Positions 8,395-18,114 of a stretch of 64,000 nt of DNA are shown in pieces (position 1 is the first letter of the stretch; every line of letters starts with the position of its first letter). The translations under genes and the position numbers were made by a program. The notes beneath the pieces are model-generated. The model worked only from the letters and a program-made list of their open reading frames with translations, was not told where the DNA came from and ran no database searches. This DNA comes from Herbinix luporum (GTDB lineage: Bacteria; Bacillota; Clostridia; Lachnospirales; Lachnospiraceae): positions 2,101,379 through 2,165,378 of the forward strand of contig NZ_LN879430.1 in NCBI RefSeq assembly GCF_900070325.1. Direction: 5' to 3'.

Positions 8395-11300
8395 CTAATT
8401 TTCTTTCTCTTCGGATACATCCTTATCTCCCCAGATTTCCTCCTTTAATTCATCCACAGATCTTTTAGCCAGGTTGCGATATGAATAACCGGGAAGTCTC
8501 GCATCAAAACCACAGGCATTTTTATATTCACAATAATCGCAGGCAGTTCTCTCCCCTGCCCTATAGGGATTAAGCCTGGCATCCCCTTCTAGTATCTGGT
8601 TTTTATCCTCAACCAATCTTTTATTAACAAAATTAAGCAGTGCTTGTATCTGTTTTTTGCTTGCTGCCGATGAACGTTTGGACAGCTCACCTTCTTTATT
8701 GGTCTCTATCGGAATAATATCGGATTTTACAGAAGCCCTAAGGGTTCCGTCAGGCCCCTTTAATTTATTATCCATAAGCCCTATAATTTCCTTGTCTTGA
8801 TTAACCAGCCCGTTCATCTTCAGCTTCTTATATATATCCTCATCAACCTGGTCAGACTTTGCTACAATGGGATCATCTATATGGTAATAGAAAATACCTG
8901 CCGGAATTATCTCTTTATCCTTATACTGCTTACTTAAAAATTCTATGGCAGCACTTAGATAGATTGCTAGTTGCTTTTGTAGTCCGTAATATATACTCTG
9001 AATATCAAAGGCCGTAGCTCCGGTTTTGTAATCAATAACCCTAACATATAATTTATCCTCTGTTTCATATAGATCCATCCTATCAATTCTTCCCCGCAGC
9101 AATAAATCCTCATCAGGTATATGATAAAAAGCCATCTCATAGCCCGCAGGCTCAAATACCCCCTGGCGAATCTGATTACACAAGGCCCATAAGGTTCTTA
9201 TGGTAATCCTTTCAATTCGTTTAATTAAGTACTCATTTCTTTTACTGCTTCTTAGATAGCTACCCTCAAAATCATCTACAGCTTTTTTTACTGCTTCTAT
9301 AGCCCACTCTTCTCTAATTTCATCAGGTATTGTATGCCAATTATATCGGCTGACATCCAGCATTTTCGAAAATTCATCTATGGCATTATGAAAGATATTA
9401 CCTATATCAGGTACAGCCAGTTTATACTCCTTACGCTGCTCTAGGGACAGACCATAGGACATAAAATGGGCAAATGCACAACCTGCATAGCGCTCAAGTC
9501 TGGTAACACTTCCGCTTAATTTATCACCATAAAGTAAGTATGCCGCTTCCTTTGATATACCTTTTTCTTTATTGACATAAAAAGCTCCGGCTATTAATAG
9601 GTCCAGTATTCTTCTTCTTTCCTGGTCATTTCTATAATAATAATACAGTTCATTAAAAATTTCAGAAGTTTGGCTATTTCTAAGTCCCTCAGACAAATAT
9701 CTTATTCCTTCATCCTGAAGGATATAATCCATATCATCAGTTTCTTCATCGTAAGTTGTAATAGTAAGTTTTTTAAAATAGGACAAGAGCTTGCTGATTA
9801 GGAAAGAAGGTCCTACTGATTTACCTTCTTCATTTACCCTATGAAATGTTATATATAACTTATCCTGAGGCTTGGTCACATTAAGATATATGTAGAACTG
9901 CTCGGTAAATGCCTGCTGCCTCTTTGTGGGAGCCAGTTCAATTCCATTGTTAGTAAGCAGCTCCCTTTCCACATCCGATAAGATACCGCCACTGCCAATA
10001 ACCTTAGGAACTATACCTTCATTAACTCCTACAAAAAACAAGGCCCTAATATCTTTTAATCTGGTCCGTTCAGTATCTCCTATTACAATCTCATCCATGC
10101 CCGGAGGAATAAGACCTACTTTCGCCTCAGCAAGACCGGTTTCAAGTACCTCTCCAAATTCCTTTAAGCTTATATGTTCATCCCCAAGAAGAAGTACAAT
10201 CTGGTCATAAAGTTCCATTACGATACGATATACCTGGTCATACTCCTTAGACATAAGGGGTAAATTTAATTCTTTAAAATAATTATTAAAGCTCTCAAGC
10301 TTTTCCCATACATTTAAGCGTATTCCCAAATCATATAAAGCCTGTACATAATCCCTTACCTTATTATCTTTGTTTTTAAGAGTTTCATACAAGGGATGTA
10401 GCTCTTCTATAAATCTTTCCCGTATGGAATTTAACTGTTCCAAATCAAGTGTCTTTTTCCTTCCAAGGTTTCTGGTAAATGGCTCTAGGTATCTTTTAGC
10501 TCCTCTTATTCCAAAGGCAATAACATAATCCTCTAAAAGGTCTACTTCATCTTGGGATATATTGCTAAGGCCACTTCTTAAGTAAGCAAAGACACTTTCA
10601 TAACTATAATCTTCTAAGGCAATCTGGGTTGCAGAACGGATAAATACAACAAAGGGATTTCCCAGAATCTCCTTCTTATAATCTATAAAACAAGGTATAT
10701 TGGCCTGAGTAAAATAATATTTAGCAAGCCTGCCATATCTTTCTATATCCCCTGTAACCACTGCAATATCCTTATATCTATATCCCTCTTCCCTAATAAG
10801 ACGTTTTATTTCCCTAACTACAAAAGCAATTTCACTTTCAGGATCCTTGGCACCATGGATGCTTATCTCATCCTGTTCTTTCTCATACCGATCGTAGGGA
10901 TAACGAAAGAGATTATGCTCTAAAAATGCCAGAGCCGGGGATTTTCTGAAGCGGTAAGGAACCTTACCATCCTTCTTATTTTGGACAAAAATTGGCTCTT
11001 CAATTTTTGTATCTGTATCAAGAGCTATATCATATAGCTTTTTTATGGTTTTTTGGCTTAGTCCAAAGAGCCCATAGTCTGATTTTTCTTCTATCAAGGG
11101 CTCCCTAGGGTCGATTGTTACAGTAACCATAACCTTTTTAGCTAATTTCATCATCTTGGCTAGGATTTCATTCTGACAGGGAGTAAATCCCGTAAACCCA
11201 TCCAGGCATATGACACTGTTTTTTAGCCAAGTAGATTGATCAATTACCTTACTAAGTACAAGCAAGATTTCCTCAGCTGTTATATATCGTTCATTCATAA

Positions 11301-11805
11301 AATCAGCAAAACCCTTATATATGGTTCGAATATCATGGAGCTTTGCCTTTAATACCGGCTTCTTTGCTGAAATCTCCATCATTTCTTCAAAATCATCCGG
11401 TCTAATATTATATTGATAAAATTCAGACAGCAGTGATTTAAGCTCATTAATAAATCCGGCTTTTTTTACACCGGACCCAAATAATATTAGTTCCTTTCTT
11501 TTTTCTGCCACCACCCTACGGATAACCATGCTTTTTCCGGTATCCTCTAATATAGGAAAGTCATTACCTCCTACTTCATCAAAAATCCGGTAAGCAAAAC
11601 GCATAAATGACAAGATATCCACATTTATAACCCCATTGTTTGGATGCATGGATACCATATCCTTCTGGGTTTGCAAAGTAAACTGCTCCGGAACAATAAT
11701 AAGATAATTGGTGTCGGGATTTTTTATAGATTCTTCAATAATATTATGATACATCTGATGGGATTTGCCTGAACCGGCACTTCCTAGATAAAGTTGCAAA
11801 GACAT
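8395..11805 (-). CDS. addB: ATP-dependent nuclease subunit AddB
   Basis: This 1136-aa AddAB partner has a degenerate helicase core, a second nuclease domain and an iron-sulfur cluster. It starts LQLYLGSAGSGKSHQMY (Walker A, residues 8-15). The C-terminal nuclease shows LLLRGRIDRMDLYE and VRVIDYKTGATAF. Four cluster cysteines are visible: one in YAGCAFAHF and three in ACDYCEYKNACGF near the C-terminus. The first possible ATG (11811) abuts the ribosome site GGAAGGAGG with no spacing, so the ATG six bases later (11805) is chosen. In Chi-recognising AddAB enzymes, AddB carries Chi recognition. Confidence 0.95.
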   Translation of the reverse strand: MSLQLYLGSAGSGKSHQMYHNIIEESIKNPDTNYLIIVPEQFTLQTQKDMVSMHPNNGVINVDILSFMRFAYRIFDEVGGNDFPILEDTGKSMVIRRVVAEKRKELILFGSGVKKAGFINELKSLLSEFYQYNIRPDDFEEMMEISAKKPVLKAKLHDIRTIYKGFADFMNERYITAEEILLVLSKVIDQSTWLKNSVICLDGFTGFTPCQNEILAKMMKLAKKVMVTVTIDPREPLIEEKSDYGLFGLSQKTIKKLYDIALDTDTKIEEPIFVQNKKDGKVPYRFRKSPALAFLEHNLFRYPYDRYEKEQDEISIHGAKDPESEIAFVVREIKRLIREEGYRYKDIAVVTGDIERYGRLAKYYFTQANIPCFIDYKKEILGNPFVVFIRSATQIALEDYSYESVFAYLRSGLSNISQDEVDLLEDYVIAFGIRGAKRYLEPFTRNLGRKKTLDLEQLNSIRERFIEELHPLYETLKNKDNKVRDYVQALYDLGIRLNVWEKLESFNNYFKELNLPLMSKEYDQVYRIVMELYDQIVLLLGDEHISLKEFGEVLETGLAEAKVGLIPPGMDEIVIGDTERTRLKDIRALFFVGVNEGIVPKVIGSGGILSDVERELLTNNGIELAPTKRQQAFTEQFYIYLNVTKPQDKLYITFHRVNEEGKSVGPSFLISKLLSYFKKLTITTYDEETDDMDYILQDEGIRYLSEGLRNSQTSEIFNELYYYYRNDQERRRILDLLIAGAFYVNKEKGISKEAAYLLYGDKLSGSVTRLERYAGCAFAHFMSYGLSLEQRKEYKLAVPDIGNIFHNAIDEFSKMLDVSRYNWHTIPDEIREEWAIEAVKKAVDDFEGSYLRSSKRNEYLIKRIERITIRTLWALCNQIRQGVFEPAGYEMAFYHIPDEDLLLRGRIDRMDLYETEDKLYVRVIDYKTGATAFDIQSIYYGLQKQLAIYLSAAIEFLSKQYKDKEIIPAGIFYYHIDDPIVAKSDQVDEDIYKKLKMNGLVNQDKEIIGLMDNKLKGPDGTLRASVKSDIIPIETNKEGELSKRSSAASKKQIQALLNFVNKRLVEDKNQILEGDARLNPYRAGERTACDYCEYKNACGFDARLPGYSYRNLAKRSVDELKEEIWGDKDVSEEKEN

Positions 11806-11946
11806 AACCATCCTCCTTCCCAGTTTTCTTTACATCTAAAACAAATTTTGCCACCTTAACAGAACAAATCGGCATAAATTAATATAATGAATAATAATAT
11901 ATAGTAAGATTAAGACAATGAAGCAATTATGCTCCGGAGGATAGAA

Positions 11947-12378
11947 ATGGCAAAAAAAATTGTTGTTATCCAATTAAAAGAAATCATATATACTGTAATA
12001 TTTGCTGCTTTAGGAATTCTTCTAATACTTCTTCTAATCTTTATGTTTAGCGGAAAAGACAGTGAAGATGTGGCAACCGAAACCAAGTTATATAAGGCCG
12101 GAGTATGGACCTGCGCCATCCCCCTTAGCGACACTGTAATCAATTTAGAAGTAGTCCTAGATGAAAATCAAATCAAATCGGTACGGATGGTTAACATTGA
12201 TGAGACAGTAACTACCATGTATCCCCTTGTAGAACCTGCCTTAGAAGAAATCTCAACCCAATTGAGTAACGATGTTCCCATAGACCAGTTAGAATTAAGG
12301 GATGACAGCAGGTATACTCAGACTCTTTTGATTGAAGCCATTAAGGTTGCCCTTGATAAAGCTAGAGTCACACCCTAA
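11947..12378 (+). CDS. Membrane-anchored FMN-bind-like protein of unknown function
   Basis: This 143-aa protein has a short basic N-terminus, one strong membrane segment (about residues 13-37, IIYTVIFAALGILLILLLIFMF) and an extracytoplasmic domain of about 100 residues. The domain pattern (VVLDENQIKSVRMVNIDET ... AIKVALDKA) resembles the FMN-binding domain of RnfG/NqrC-type proteins, but the SGAT flavin-attachment motif is absent. The role is therefore unknown. The ATG at 11947 lies six bases after CGGAGG. It is divergent from addB and convergent with degV. Confidence 0.6.
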   Translation: MAKKIVVIQLKEIIYTVIFAALGILLILLLIFMFSGKDSEDVATETKLYKAGVWTCAIPLSDTVINLEVVLDENQIKSVRMVNIDETVTTMYPLVEPALEEISTQLSNDVPIDQLELRDDSRYTQTLLIEAIKVALDKARVTP

Positions 12379-12402
12379 CCATACTTACATAGCACCTTCT
12401 TA

Positions 12403-12464
12403 GAACAACGTTCTGCAAGTAATTGGCGGATAGGGCCAGTTACTTATAGAACGTTGTTCCTTTT
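12403..12464. terminator. Bidirectional terminator between converging genes
   Basis: The perfect outer stem GAACAACGTTCT/AGAACGTTGTTC plus partial inner pairing (AAGTAATTGGC with CCAGTTACTT) is flanked by T-rich DNA on the plus side. It separates the plus-strand membrane gene from the minus-strand degV. Confidence 0.75.
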
Positions 12465-12472
12465 AGTGCATA

Positions 12473-13351
12473 TTAAAAATATTTTTTATATGGTGATTCT
12501 TCATTAAGAAATACAATTCCTATAATACCAGGTCCCGTATGGGCACCTATGGCACAACCTACATAATTATCCATAAATTGTTTGCAACCATATGTATTTT
12601 CTAGCATTTCCCTTACAGTTTCCATTGTTTTGGCATCATCTCCGTGAACAATGCCTATAACTTGATTTGATAAGTCTTTTCCTCTTTCTCCTACTATTTC
12701 AATTAATCGTTTTAGAGACTTCTGCCTTCCCCTTACCTTTTCTATGGGTTCAAGAGCTCCATCATCATTAACATGAATAATTGGTTTAATATCCAGTAGA
12801 CTTCCTGCAATAGCTGATGTTCTGCTTAAGCGTCCGCCTTTTAATAGATACTCTAATGTTTTAACTGTAAAGATTTGTTCCATATGTTCACAATGCCATT
12901 CTATAGCTTGGATAATTTCTTCTTTAGTAGCACCTGCCTGCTGCATTTTTAAGGCATAATATGTTACCAGACCAAAACCTAAAGAGGCACACTTAGAATC
13001 GATAATGGTCAAATCAAAATCTGGATATTCTTCCAAAAGCTCTGTTTTGGCAATATTGGCTGCATTAAAGGTTCCTGCAATCCCGGTAGAAAAACAGATA
13101 TAGATTAGCTCATCGCCCTTTTTTGCATATGGCAAGAAATTGTCATAAAACATCTGAGAATTAATATGATAGGTTTTAATATCATTCCCTTTCTGAAGAA
13201 TATTGTAAAACTCCTCAGGGAATATGGTCTTACCGTCAAAATAATCCTTTTCATCAATAACTACAGGTGTAGGTATTACATGTAATCCATATTCATCCGT
13301 TACCCATTTTGGTATATCGGATGCGGAATCGGTAACAATCTTTAGTGCCAT
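12473..13351 (-). CDS. DegV family fatty-acid-binding protein
   Basis: This 292-aa protein has the full DegV/FakB fold. The N-terminal KIVTDSASDIPKW holds the conserved TDSxxD fatty-acid carboxylate site. The middle FSTGIAGTFNAANIA, the LKGGRLSRTSAIAGSLLDIKP motif and the C-terminal AHTGPGIIGIVF motif are all present. FakB proteins hand fatty acids to the FakA kinase for phospholipid synthesis. The specific lipid cannot be inferred. The ATG follows AAAGGGAG. It is monocistronic, next to nadE on the same strand. Confidence 0.9.
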   Translation of the reverse strand: MALKIVTDSASDIPKWVTDEYGLHVIPTPVVIDEKDYFDGKTIFPEEFYNILQKGNDIKTYHINSQMFYDNFLPYAKKGDELIYICFSTGIAGTFNAANIAKTELLEEYPDFDLTIIDSKCASLGFGLVTYYALKMQQAGATKEEIIQAIEWHCEHMEQIFTVKTLEYLLKGGRLSRTSAIAGSLLDIKPIIHVNDDGALEPIEKVRGRQKSLKRLIEIVGERGKDLSNQVIGIVHGDDAKTMETVREMLENTYGCKQFMDNYVGCAIGAHTGPGIIGIVFLNEESPYKKYF

Positions 13352-13396
13352 AATATTCTCCCTTTCTTAACTTTTGCTCTTGTATCTAAAAGCTTA

Positions 13397-15331
13397 TTAT
13401 GAAATGCCCATAAGCTCATCTAACCATAAGGCAGACTTTGCATCACTGGGCATCCTTAAATCTCCTCTCGGAGAAATAGATACCCTTGTAACCTTTGGTC
13501 CATCCGGTAGACAAGACCTTTTGTATTGCTGTGCAAAAAATCTTTTATAAAACATCTGCATCCATTTTAATATTTCCTCATTACTATACTCCTTAGCAAA
13601 TGCAGTCTGAGCCATACGATATATTTTCTCAGGGGAAAATCCATACTTAAGAACATAGTATAAAATAAAATCATTGAGCTTATATGGTCCTACGGATTCC
13701 TCTGTTACCTGATATTTATTCTCTCTGCTAGGAGGAAGAAGTTCAGGACTAACGGGAGTATCTATAATATCTTTTAAGACCCTTGATAATTCCTCATTAA
13801 CAGTGACATCTGCTGCCCATTCTACTAAAGCTCTAACCAAAGTCTTAGGCAGGGATGAATTAACCCCATACATGGACATATGGTCTCCGTTATAGGTAGC
13901 CCAGCCAAGAACCAGTTCTGACATATCCCCTGTTCCTATTACTATTCCATTATGCTTATTGGCCAGATCCATAAGTACCTGTGTTCTTTCTCTTGCCTGA
14001 CTGTTCTCAAAGGTGATATCATGAGTATCCAAATCATGGCCTATATCCTTAAAATGCTGTATAACCGCATCTGTAATAGGTATATCCAGTAAGCTTGCAC
14101 CTATATTTTTTGTAATTGCAAGGGCGTTATTATAGGTACGACTAGAGGTTCCAAAGCAGGGCATTGTTACCGCAAGAATCCCCTTCTTATCAAGACCTAA
14201 CATCTCAAAGGCACGTTCTACTACCAGTAAGGCTAGAGTTGAATCTAATCCCCCTGATACCCCAATTACCGCACATTTTGTTCCGATATGGGCAAGCCTT
14301 GCTTTTAATCCCACCGCTTGAATTTCAAAAATTTCTTCACACTGTTTAATTAATTCTTCCTTACTTTCCGGAATAAATGGAAATGGCTTTATTTTTCTTG
14401 TAAGCTTATAAGGTTTTAGTTGATAATCTCCATCTAAAAAGCAATAAGGAATCTTAATATAATCTGATATATCTTTATCATCAAAATAATTATTCTTTCT
14501 TCTTCTCTCGCTCTTTATTATTCCTAAATCTATTTCACTTACTATTAATTCATTATTGCTAAAGGGTTCTGCCTGTGAGAGTAAAGTACCGTTTTCAGCT
14601 ATTAAGTTATGACCTGAGAACACTAAATCAGTGGTAGATTCTCCCTCTCCGGCATTAGCATATATATAACCACAGATTAATCTTGCCGATTGATTTTTTA
14701 TATAATTTCTTCGATATCCGGCTCTTCCTGCCAGTTCATTGCTGGCAGAGAGATTGGCTATAATTGTAGCCCCTGCCATACAGTGATATGTTCCAGGAGA
14801 TAGGGGCATATATAAATCCTGGCCTATCTCAACTCCCACCTTAAAATCAGGGAGATTCCTACATTCAAATATCAATTTATGACCAAAATATACTTCTTCC
14901 CCTAAGAACTCTACCTTTATAGCTTCTTTGGGTCCCGGGGAAAAATATCTTGCTTCATAATACTCTCCATAATTAGCTAGGGCCTTTTTAGGAATTAATC
15001 CTAACAGCTTACCCCCCTGAATAACTGCCGCAGTATTATAAAGTCTACCCTCATATTCAAAGGGAAAGCCTATTATAGTAAGAAGCTCCTTATCCTTAGT
15101 GAAATTAATAATCTCTTTTACCTGCATTTTTGCATGGTGAAGTAGGGTTTCTTGTAAAAGCAAATCTCCGCTGCTATATCCCGTAACACAAAGCTCTGGG
15201 AATACCAAAAGTTTTACATCTTGTTTTTCTGCAGTGTCTATAATTTTAATCACTTGCTTGGCATTATAAGTACAATCTGCCAGTCGAATCTTAGGTGTAG
15301 CTGCAGCAACCCGAATAAATCCATGCTTCAT
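13397..15331 (-). CDS. nadE: NAD+ synthetase, glutamine-type, with a glutaminase domain lacking its nucleophilic Cys
   Basis: This 644-aa two-domain enzyme makes NAD+ from nicotinate adenine dinucleotide. The N-terminal nitrilase-type glutaminase keeps the triad Glu (LVFPELCVTGYSSGD) and Lys (LIPKKALANYGEYYE). Where the family has ICEDLW with the catalytic Cys, this protein reads EIGQDLYMP, and codon GGC (14824-14822, residue 170) is Gly. The C-terminal ATP-pyrophosphatase domain is intact (GVSGGLDSTLALL; VIGTGDMSELVLGW). It may therefore depend on free ammonia. The ATG at 15331 has GGAG six bases upstream and is preferred over 15352. Confidence 0.92.
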   Translation of the reverse strand: MKHGFIRVAAATPKIRLADCTYNAKQVIKIIDTAEKQDVKLLVFPELCVTGYSSGDLLLQETLLHHAKMQVKEIINFTKDKELLTIIGFPFEYEGRLYNTAAVIQGGKLLGLIPKKALANYGEYYEARYFSPGPKEAIKVEFLGEEVYFGHKLIFECRNLPDFKVGVEIGQDLYMPLSPGTYHCMAGATIIANLSASNELAGRAGYRRNYIKNQSARLICGYIYANAGEGESTTDLVFSGHNLIAENGTLLSQAEPFSNNELIVSEIDLGIIKSERRRKNNYFDDKDISDYIKIPYCFLDGDYQLKPYKLTRKIKPFPFIPESKEELIKQCEEIFEIQAVGLKARLAHIGTKCAVIGVSGGLDSTLALLVVERAFEMLGLDKKGILAVTMPCFGTSSRTYNNALAITKNIGASLLDIPITDAVIQHFKDIGHDLDTHDITFENSQARERTQVLMDLANKHNGIVIGTGDMSELVLGWATYNGDHMSMYGVNSSLPKTLVRALVEWAADVTVNEELSRVLKDIIDTPVSPELLPPSRENKYQVTEESVGPYKLNDFILYYVLKYGFSPEKIYRMAQTAFAKEYSNEEILKWMQMFYKRFFAQQYKRSCLPDGPKVTRVSISPRGDLRMPSDAKSALWLDELMGIS

Positions 15332-15501
15332 AGCTTTCTCCATTTCTTGCATCTATCAAATGTAATTTATGTATTAATCGACATCCTTCATAGTATAAAC
15401 ATAAAAACATATGTTTTATACCCATATTATAAAAGTAACTTCTTTAAAATACAAGTACTATATAATTTTTGGAAGAAAAGCACAATGACTTTTTAGTAAA
15501 T

Positions 15502-15716
15502 AAAAAAGCGGCCGAAGCCGCCCTTATCATTAGTATAAACCCCCAAAATGCCGTTTCCTGCATTTTGACTCCTAGCTTCGCTAGGTGGGTAACCGCATAT
15601 CAGCTTCTGCCTTCCGCTACTAGGCGGCTTGACATCCACCAATAAATGTAGGAAACCCTTATTACAACATGTAGGTTCAAAATTACAGGAGTGTCGAACA
15701 TCTCAGGAACATCTTT
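15502..15716 (-). ncRNA. ssrS: 6S RNA
   Basis: On the minus strand an RNA of about 215 nt runs from a consensus promoter to an intrinsic terminator. It opens with TTCCTGAGATGTTCG, like the 5' end of 6S RNAs, and contains TTTGAACCTACATG and a CACCTAGCGAAGCTAGGAGTC hairpin. The termini pair: 5' TTCCTG with 3' CAGGAA (15560-15555), and ACTCC with GGAGT, giving the long interrupted rod with a central bubble typical of 6S RNA. 6S RNA binds sigma-A RNA polymerase and mimics an open promoter. The terminator stem is GCGGC-TTCG-GCCGC (15521-15508) plus T6. A second hairpin, AAAATGC/GCATTTT, competes with the 3' closing strand. Confidence 0.82.
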
Positions 15717-15722
15717 AAGTAT

Positions 15723-15751
15723 ATTATAATAGATTATTAGCTGTAATTCAA
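15723..15751 (-). promoter_or_regulatory. Promoter of 6S RNA
   Basis: Minus-strand TTGAAT (15751-15746), a 17-bp spacer and TATAAT (15728-15723). It predicts a start near 15716, just upstream of the conserved 6S 5' end, and begins 28 bases past the histidine kinase stop. Confidence 0.85.
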
Positions 15752-15778
15752 GGTTTTTATAATGAATTTTCTTGGTAT

Positions 15779-17266
15779 TTAAAGGGTTGTGCTCTCTTCT
15801 AATTCAAAAGGGGGAAAAGTAAATGTAAATGTACTACCCTCTCCCAGTTTTGAGCTAACCTCAATATTTCCATTATGTTTTAGGGCAATCTGTTTTGCTA
15901 TGGCAAGCCCTAGTCCTGTGCCAGATTTATTTTGTCTAAGACTTGATTTGTAAAATTTTTCAAATATATTGGCCAAATCATTTTCATCCATTCCGATACC
16001 TTCATCTTTAATGGATACTATTATTTTGTCCTTCTTGGCTATATTTATGTATATAGATTTAAATTCCTCTGTGAATTTTATGGCATTATCTAAAATCACC
16101 ATAAACATCTGTCTTAGTCTATCATAGTCACCAAGCATCATAATTATAGGACTATCTTTAGTTATTTCCACTTTTATGTTTTTCTTTTCAGCTATTGTTC
16201 CTGCGCTGCGAATAATATCATCAAAGACCTGGACTAAGTTAACCGGTTCGCTTTCAATGGCAAAATCCGGATTTTGCATTTTAGATAGTATCATTAAATC
16301 CCCAATTAATCTTTCCATGCTTTTACATTCTGAAAGCATCCGTTCATAATATTGCTTTACTTTTTCTTCGTCTTTTACAACTCCGTCAACTAAAGTTTCC
16401 GTATAAGCCCTAAGAACGGTAATCGGTGTCCTTAACTCATGGGATACATTTGCAAAAAAATCTAATCTCATTTGATCTAAATTCTTTCGCTGAGTCTCAT
16501 TTTCCAGTAACTTCTCAGATAGAATATCTACAGTTTTAGCCAAATCACCAAGCTCATCATTCCTTTTAATTCCTGTCTTAGAATGGTAATTACCTGCTGC
16601 CAGTGATAGGGCTGTGATACGCATCCTTGATATAGGAAGGGACAGCTCTGTAGCAAATATAATAACTATAACAAAGGATATTGCTAAGGCTACAACACTA
16701 CTTAAAACAATCAAGGATAGGATGTCATTTATAATATCAGTAAGTCCTTTTACAGGTGCCTTCAGCAGCAGTGCCCCTGCCACCTCTCGGTTTACACCCA
16801 AAACAGGTACCGCTACTGTTATGGTCTGAGTCTGATATATTTCGTCATCGGCTATAGTAAATACTCTTTTATTATTAAAAGCACTTTCAACCAAATCAAT
16901 ATACTCAGTATATCCGACAGAAAATTCTTCTAATGAGTTGGTTTCCATTCGTTCATCCATCGGCAATACTGCATTAGGATTTGAGATAGTCCATATATCA
17001 AGTCCCATAATTTTTTGCTGATTGTTAATGTACTCCAAAAACCCACTATAGTTTCGCGTATTTATATGGTTCATAGTCATCATTTCTGAAATATTTGAAG
17101 CCTGTCCCATTAATTCTTCCCGCGTGCTTTTCATAGTTGTGTTTTTATATAGCTGCATAAAAATCAAGCAAATCAGTACAGCCGTCACCAACAACATCAT
17201 TGCATAGTTTAAATACAGCTTAAAAAACAAGCGGTTATAAACGCGAACCTTGTTTTCTTTTGCCAT
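15779..17266 (-). CDS. Sensor histidine kinase (HAMP, HisKA, HATPase)
   Basis: This 495-aa membrane kinase has TM1 at about residues 18-38, an extracellular sensor domain of about 140 residues, TM2 at about 180-206, a HAMP linker, a HisKA dimerisation domain with phospho-acceptor His near residue 276 (FFANVSHELRTPIT), and HATPase boxes DNAIKFTEE (N), DEGIGMDENDL (G1) and GTGLGLAIAK (G2). The sensor is PhoR/YycG-like in size, but its ligand is unknown. The ATG follows GGAGGAAT. It is encoded 34 bases downstream of its response regulator. Confidence 0.92.
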   Translation of the reverse strand: MAKENKVRVYNRLFFKLYLNYAMMLLVTAVLICLIFMQLYKNTTMKSTREELMGQASNISEMMTMNHINTRNYSGFLEYINNQQKIMGLDIWTISNPNAVLPMDERMETNSLEEFSVGYTEYIDLVESAFNNKRVFTIADDEIYQTQTITVAVPVLGVNREVAGALLLKAPVKGLTDIINDILSLIVLSSVVALAISFVIVIIFATELSLPISRMRITALSLAAGNYHSKTGIKRNDELGDLAKTVDILSEKLLENETQRKNLDQMRLDFFANVSHELRTPITVLRAYTETLVDGVVKDEEKVKQYYERMLSECKSMERLIGDLMILSKMQNPDFAIESEPVNLVQVFDDIIRSAGTIAEKKNIKVEITKDSPIIMMLGDYDRLRQMFMVILDNAIKFTEEFKSIYINIAKKDKIIVSIKDEGIGMDENDLANIFEKFYKSSLRQNKSGTGLGLAIAKQIALKHNGNIEVSSKLGEGSTFTFTFPPFELEESTTL

Positions 17267-17300
17267 GTTTTTTTATTCCTCCACCATATCGGTTGAACTC

Positions 17301-17996
17301 TTATTCCTCTATAAGTTCAAATTTATAACCTACTCCCCAGATAGTTTTAATGGTCCATTCAGGATGTTCTACAGCATCTATTTTTGCACGAAGTCTTTTT
17401 ATATGTGAATCTACTGTCCTGCTGTCGCCATAATAATCAAAGCCCCAAAGACTATCCAAAAGATTATCCCTGGTAAAGACTTTATTTGGATTGGAGGCCA
17501 ATGTCCACATGGTTTCAATTTCCTTTTTAGTAAGGGCAATTTTTTTACCTCCAATATGTACACTATACTCTTCAAGATTTATCTCCAGATTACTGATAGA
17601 GATAACATTTTCTGAAGCATTGCTTTTTGATGCTTTTGCCATCCTTCGAAGCACCGCCCTTACTCTGGCCATAACTTCTCTCGGACTAAAGGGTTTTACT
17701 ATATAATCATCGGCTCCTATATCAAGTCCCATAATCTTATCAAAATCTTCCCCTCTTGCTGTAATCAGGATAACAGGTACATCTGATTTACTTCTAATCT
17801 TTCTGCAAACCTCGTATCCGTCTTCTTTTGGCATCATGACATCTAGCAGCACTACCTCAGGATCATACTTCTTAAATAATCGGATTGCTTCCTCTCCATC
17901 GTATGCTACTACCGGTTCAAACCCTTCCATCTTAGAATATGTGGATAGGATATCAGTGATATCATGATTATCATCTGCGATTAAGATATGCTGCAT
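17301..17996 (-). CDS. OmpR/PhoB-type response regulator
   Basis: This 231-aa protein has an N-terminal receiver domain with the acid pocket at D8-D9, phospho-acceptor D52 (VVLLDVMMP), the conserved T and K (LITARGED; DYIVKPFSPRE), and a C-terminal winged helix (about residues 130-230; RTVDSHIKRLRAKID and TIWGVGYKFE). It pairs with the kinase downstream as a two-component system. The ATG follows a perfect AAAGGAGG. The regulon cannot be told; the neighbouring Ig-domain and cell-wall genes are possible targets. Confidence 0.93.
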   Translation of the reverse strand: MQHILIADDNHDITDILSTYSKMEGFEPVVAYDGEEAIRLFKKYDPEVVLLDVMMPKEDGYEVCRKIRSKSDVPVILITARGEDFDKIMGLDIGADDYIVKPFSPREVMARVRAVLRRMAKASKSNASENVISISNLEINLEEYSVHIGGKKIALTKKEIETMWTLASNPNKVFTRDNLLDSLWGFDYYGDSRTVDSHIKRLRAKIDAVEHPEWTIKTIWGVGYKFELIEE

Positions 17997-18084
17997 AATT
18001 GTTACCTCCTTTATACAAGCAAAATATAAATTAAATAGTGGCTAATAAACAAGGGAAACTATTTATTCTATATGTTTTAATATA

Positions 18085-18114
18085 AGTATATCAAAAATAT
18101 GTCTTTTTTGTAAA
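18085..18114 (-). promoter_or_regulatory. Candidate promoter of the two-component operon
   Basis: Minus-strand TTTACA (18114-18109), an 18-bp spacer and TATACT (18090-18085), about 95 bases upstream of the regulator start. The 417-base gap to the divergent Ig-domain gene shows no other clear element; it is AT-rich, with TATATTATTA runs near 18200-18240. Confidence 0.55.
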
